A stretch of DNA of 9,998 bases from an uncultured Planctomycetaceae bacterium (GTDB lineage Bacteria > Planctomycetota > Planctomycetia > Pirellulales > Pirellulaceae): the NCBI GenBank assembly GCA_903927685.1, contig CAIYOB010001185.1, forward strand, positions 1 through 9,998. Direction: 5' to 3'. The position numbers were made by a program, and so were the translations under genes. Positions 6,917 through 9,998 of the stretch are shown here, piece after piece. Positions within the stretch are counted from its first letter, which is position 1, and each line of letters starts with the position of its first letter. The notes under the pieces are model-generated. The model worked only from the letters and a program-made list of their open reading frames with translations. It did not search any database and had not been told where the DNA came from.

Positions 6917-6964
6917 CCCGCCCGCATCGGTGCTCCCATTCCCTTGCCCTACATTCCCTTGCCC
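6862..6964. repeat. Near-perfect 30-bp inverted repeat (long hairpin) with G-quadruplex motif
   Basis: The 30 bases at 6862-6891 are the reverse complement of 6935-6964 at 28 of 30 positions, with the two mismatches in the middle. The loop is 43 bases (6892-6934) and has a further AGCA/TGCT pairing at its base. Each arm contains two gggcaagggaat units plus a fifth GGG. The structure sits 81 bp after the stop of the GxxExxY gene and could end its transcript, but no T-run follows and a related arm exists upstream of the gene. A repeat-element origin is therefore at least as likely as a terminator. Confidence 0.85.
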
Positions 6965-7034
6965 CTCCCACGCGATCTTGGCCGCTGACTCGTCCGCCGC
7001 ATCCCAGTCAGCCTTCCCTTGAAATTAGACCTAT

Positions 7035-7081
7035 CCCGTTTAGTTGCCCCCGTTTAGTTGCCTTTGTCCCGTTTAGTTGCC
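7035..7081. repeat. Three copies of a 14-bp direct repeat
   Basis: cccgtttagttgcc occurs exactly at 7035-7048, 7049-7062 and 7068-7081: two copies abutting and a third after 5 bases. It lies 139 bp before the start of the exported cytochrome gene, in a 439-bp gap otherwise filled by the G-rich repeats on the left. It could be a cluster of regulator binding sites or a slippage product. Nothing gene-like is seen between 6965 and 7219. Confidence 0.9.
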
Positions 7082-7137
7082 TTAGAAAGGGCGTCGCCTT
7101 CCGCGAGCGCGGCCAACGGCCTCGGATTGACGCCCAA

Positions 7138-7172
7138 GCCTCCGTCGCGTTACTGTAGCATGCGCCGGAGGC
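7138..7172 (+). promoter_or_regulatory. Possible leader hairpin upstream of the cytochrome gene
   Basis: gcctccg (7138-7144) can pair with cggaggc (7166-7172) across a 21-base loop that itself has GC pairing options. It ends 47 bp before the start codon, so it would lie in the leader if transcription starts upstream. There is no T-run, and the stem is short for this GC content. Confidence 0.2.
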
Positions 7173-7219
7173 ACCAGACGGTCCCGGCCCGCACTTGAAA
7201 CGCACCAGAGGAGCCACCG

Positions 7220-9998
7220 ATGCCCTTTGCCCGTTCGCTCGCTACTCTTGTTTCAATCCTGTTCCTGATGGCCCTATCGCCCATGCTTGGTGTGCAGCAT
7301 CGTCTGGCCGCGGCGGACGATCCGGCATGGTACGTTCGGCAGGCGAGTTGGCACTCGACGCTGCTCGCCGCCCGGCAGGCATTGGCGGCGGCGGAACAGA
7401 AAACGGGACCGGCCGAACGCTATCCGACGTTCGTCAGCCCGATCATGCGCGGCGGCGACACGGCCCGGGAAGTCCGCGTTCCGGTGGCCGGTCTCCAAGA
7501 GCTGTACTTGTACGTCGTGGGCGCGCCGGATGTGATCGGCGGCGCCGGCAATTGGGCCGACGCCAGGCTGATCGGCCGGGACGGACGGTCCGTGTGGCTG
7601 ACGGAGGTGAAGCCGCTGGAGGTGCTCGCCGGCCGTTTCAGCATCGACGAGACGCTCGAGTCCGGAGTCAGCGGGCCGATGGAGATGAGCGGCCGCCGGT
7701 TCGAACACGGCTTGCATGTCTACGCTTACAGCAAGGTGCGCGTCCGGCTGGGCGGCGAGTACGAGCGGTTCGAGGCGTCGATCGGCATCGATGACTGGGT
7801 GGGCCGGATCGGTGCCGTCCGCTTTATCGTCACGGACGAACGAGGCGCCGCGCGCCTGGATCTGTGGCCGCTGGTCAGCCGCGATTTTCCCACGGGGCAA
7901 GCTCAGCGCGAGATGCGGTGGGAACAGCAGGACGGCATCCTGGACCAGGACTGGACCGCGGGCGACTGGCGGGAACTCGCCCGCCGCTACGCGCACGCGT
8001 GCCGCCACCTGTCGCCGGCGGACCAGACCACCCTGGCGTCCGACGTGTCCGACGCCGCCGGCCTGGAGCGAGTCCGGCAAGTGTACTGCGAGTCGCGTCG
8101 AACCGACGAAACCGCCGCCCGCGCTGCCAGGCTCGACTGGACGGCCTTGCGTCTGGCGGTCACGGACCTCCGCGATACGTTTGGAGCCCAATACCCGCAG
8201 GGCCCGGCCTACCTGGATCGACTGGACGAGTTGCAGCAGGCCGTGGCCGACGCCCTGCCGCGATTGCCGGCCGGATCGCCGGCCGACGTTCGCCGCGTGG
8301 CGGAATTGGTTCAGGCGTTCGACACGCTCCAACAACAGGCCCTGGTGGAATCCCATCCGCTGCTGCAATTCGACCGGCTGCTGCTGATCGAGCGCACGCC
8401 GCAGGGCCATCCGCGCGAGCCGACCGATACCGGCTATGGCATGGGGGAATACCTCGGCCTGCCGCGGCAGAGTTCCAAGTGCATCCCGGGAATTGAACAG
8501 CCCATGGCGTGGGACAACTCGATCGCCGTCCTGTCGCCCGTGCGTCCTGACGGCCGGCTCACCCCGCTGTATCAGCCCGCCGGCCGCCGGTTAGTGACGG
8601 ACGTCGATTTGCACTGGGACGCGGACCGGCTGCTGTTCACGATGCCCGGCAGCCACGATCGCTGGCAGGTTTTCGAAATCGGTGCGGATGGACGCGGCCT
8701 GCGGCAAGTCACCCCCGGCGACCAGCCGGACGTGGACAACTATGACAGCTGCTACCTGCCCAGCGGCCAGATCGCGTTCGAGTCCACGGCGCCGCTGCAG
8801 GGCGTGCCCTGCAACGCCGGCGTGATCGTGGGGATGACCTACGTGATGAACGCCAACGGCAGCGACATTCACCAGGTCTGCTTCGAGCAGGACCACAACT
8901 ACTGCCCGACCGTGATGAACGACGGCCGGATTCTGTACCTGCGTTGGGACTATACCGACACGCCGCACGTCTGGAACCGGATGCTGTTCACGATGAATCC
9001 CGACGGGACCGGCCAGATGGAATACTACGGCAGCAATTCCTACTGGCCCAACGCGATCTTCTACACCCGTCCGATTCCCGCCCATCCGACCAAGGTCGTC
9101 GGAATCGTGACCGGGCACCACGTCGGCCGCGTCGGCGAACTGGTGGTGTTCGATCCCGCGCAGGGCCGGCAGGAAACGTCGGGGGTCGTCCAACGCATCC
9201 CCGGCCGCGGCCAGCCGGTCCAGCCGCTGATCCAGGACAAGCTGACCGAGCATAGCTGGCCGAAGTTTCTGCACCCGTATCCGCTGAGCGACAAGTACTT
9301 CCTCGTGGCCTGCAAGCCTGCGCCGGACGCGTTGTGGGGCATCTACCTGGCTGACGTGTTTGACAACCTGGTGCTGGTCAAGGAACTCGAGGGCCGCGCC
9401 CTGCTGGAGCCGATCCCGCTGTGCCGGACGGTCCAGCCGCCGGTGATCCGCGACCGCGTCGAGCGCGACCGCGAGGATGCCACGGTCTATATGGCCGACG
9501 TCTATTCCGGGCCGGGATTGGCCGGCGTGCCCCGCGGCACGGTCAAGAAACTGCGTGTCTTGACCTACCATTTCGGCTACCAGCGGATCGCCGGCATCGA
9601 TCATCGCGTGGGGGCCGACGGGCCCTGGGAAGTCAAACGCGTGCTGGGCACCGTCCCGGTGGAAGCCGACGGCTCGGCCCTGTTCCGCGTTCCCGCCAAG
9701 ACGCCCATTTCCGTCCAGCCGCTGGACGAGCGAGGCTGCGCGATTGCCCTGATGCGCAGCTGGGTCACGGCGATGCCTGGCGAGACGGTCAGTTGCGTGG
9801 GCTGCCACGAACGGCGGAATTCGTCGCCGCCGTCGCTGCAGACCATCGCGGCCCGCCGCAAGCCGTCGAACCTCGAAGCATGGTACGGCCCGACGCGCGG
9901 CTTCAGCTTTCGCCGCGACGTCCAGCCGGTGCTCGACACGTACTGTGTCGGCTGCCACAACGGCCAGCCGCGCGAGGACGGTCGCCCGCTGGACGATC
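7220..9998 (+). CDS. Exported NPCBM / hydrazine-synthase-alpha-like / c-type cytochrome protein, 3' end outside window
   Basis: The frame is open from ATG 7220 to the right edge (926 codons). An AGAGGAG sits 6 bases before the ATG. Residues 1-32 form a signal peptide (hydrophobic core TLVSILFLMAL, cleavage near LAAA|DD). Residues about 68-205 look like an NPCBM domain, a galactose-binding-like sugar-binding fold (VPVAGLQELYLYVVG ... FEASIGIDDWVG). Residues 225-400 are helical. From about 455 a TolB/PD40-like propeller follows (LHWDADRLLFTMPGSHDRWQVF, YLPSGQIAFESTA, NDGRILYLRWDYTD). This and the next region resemble the alpha subunit of hydrazine synthase (HzsA middle domain), a match made by eye. 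Haem sites are CVGCH at 859-863 and CVGCH at 909-913. The protein is probably a periplasmic haem protein bound to polysaccharide or acting on an unknown redox partner. HzsA-like proteins are common in non-anammox planctomycetes, so hydrazine synthesis should not be inferred. Confidence 0.88.
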   Translation, partial: MPFARSLATLVSILFLMALSPMLGVQHRLAAADDPAWYVRQASWHSTLLAARQALAAAEQKTGPAERYPTFVSPIMRGGDTAREVRVPVAGLQELYLYVVGAPDVIGGAGNWADARLIGRDGRSVWLTEVKPLEVLAGRFSIDETLESGVSGPMEMSGRRFEHGLHVYAYSKVRVRLGGEYERFEASIGIDDWVGRIGAVRFIVTDERGAARLDLWPLVSRDFPTGQAQREMRWEQQDGILDQDWTAGDWRELARRYAHACRHLSPADQTTLASDVSDAAGLERVRQVYCESRRTDETAARAARLDWTALRLAVTDLRDTFGAQYPQGPAYLDRLDELQQAVADALPRLPAGSPADVRRVAELVQAFDTLQQQALVESHPLLQFDRLLLIERTPQGHPREPTDTGYGMGEYLGLPRQSSKCIPGIEQPMAWDNSIAVLSPVRPDGRLTPLYQPAGRRLVTDVDLHWDADRLLFTMPGSHDRWQVFEIGADGRGLRQVTPGDQPDVDNYDSCYLPSGQIAFESTAPLQGVPCNAGVIVGMTYVMNANGSDIHQVCFEQDHNYCPTVMNDGRILYLRWDYTDTPHVWNRMLFTMNPDGTGQMEYYGSNSYWPNAIFYTRPIPAHPTKVVGIVTGHHVGRVGELVVFDPAQGRQETSGVVQRIPGRGQPVQPLIQDKLTEHSWPKFLHPYPLSDKYFLVACKPAPDALWGIYLADVFDNLVLVKELEGRALLEPIPLCRTVQPPVIRDRVERDREDATVYMADVYSGPGLAGVPRGTVKKLRVLTYHFGYQRIAGIDHRVGADGPWEVKRVLGTVPVEADGSALFRVPAKTPISVQPLDERGCAIALMRSWVTAMPGETVSCVGCHERRNSSPPSLQTIAARRKPSNLEAWYGPTRGFSFRRDVQPVLDTYCVGCHNGQPREDGRPLDD

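Noticed and set aside
6050..6964. The repeat set as a CRISPR array
   Set aside because: Units are inverted as well as direct, spacers are not uniform, there are too few copies, and no cas genes are present.
7274..8410. Long minus-strand frame opposite the cytochrome gene, and a similar one at 8591-9958
   Set aside because: High-GC shadow frames: the plus frame carries a signal peptide, domain motifs and haem sites, and the minus products are not protein-family-like.
7220..9998. Direct evidence for anammox metabolism from the HzsA-like gene
   Set aside because: Homologues are widespread in non-anammox planctomycetes, and no hzsB, hzsC or hdh gene is in the window.

Overview
The window looks like a chromosomal segment of a high-GC planctomycete. 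The evidence is the gene content: a secreted PQQ-type propeller protein with the DWPxFLGP start of its mature domain, a very large exported NPCBM / hydrazine-synthase-alpha-like / c-type cytochrome protein, a GxxExxY protein, and sparse, mostly monocistronic genes. This is inference from protein families; no rRNA or marker gene is present.

Layout. 3-1286 (+) is the 3' part of the exported PQQ-like propeller gene, cut by the left edge. 1359-1984 (-) is a small toxin-antitoxin pair (ribbon-helix-helix-like antitoxin, PIN toxin). The toxin appears to have lost its first strand and first catalytic Asp. The pair is bracketed by a 26-bp direct repeat whose right copy overlaps the stop codon of the next gene. 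2240-3433 (-) encodes a 397-aa exported protein of unknown function with a calcium-loop-like DxDGDG motif. 3605-3910 (-) may be an ankyrin-repeat relic. 3959-5924 (+) is a likely two-gene operon: a GNAT-fold acyltransferase resembling NodA, then an APC-superfamily permease.

6030-6964 is the most unusual part. A GxxExxY (predicted PD-(D/E)XK fold) gene is flanked by related G-rich repeats in inverted orientation. On the right side these repeats also form a 70-bp tandem duplication and a near-perfect 30-bp stem. Each full copy has four or more GGG runs and fits the G-quadruplex pattern. The arrangement resembles a small repeat-bounded cassette with no recombinase visible.

7035-7081 holds three exact copies of a 14-bp repeat upstream of the last gene. 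From 7220 to the right edge runs one long open frame with a signal peptide, an NPCBM domain, a helical region, a TolB/PD40-like propeller with hydrazine-synthase-alpha-like features, and two CxxCH haem sites. It continues beyond the window.

How the genes relate: the two edge genes are typical planctomycete envelope/periplasmic proteins. The acyltransferase-permease pair is probably co-expressed. The TA pair and the GxxExxY cassette look like separate accessory insertions between housekeeping-like or envelope genes.
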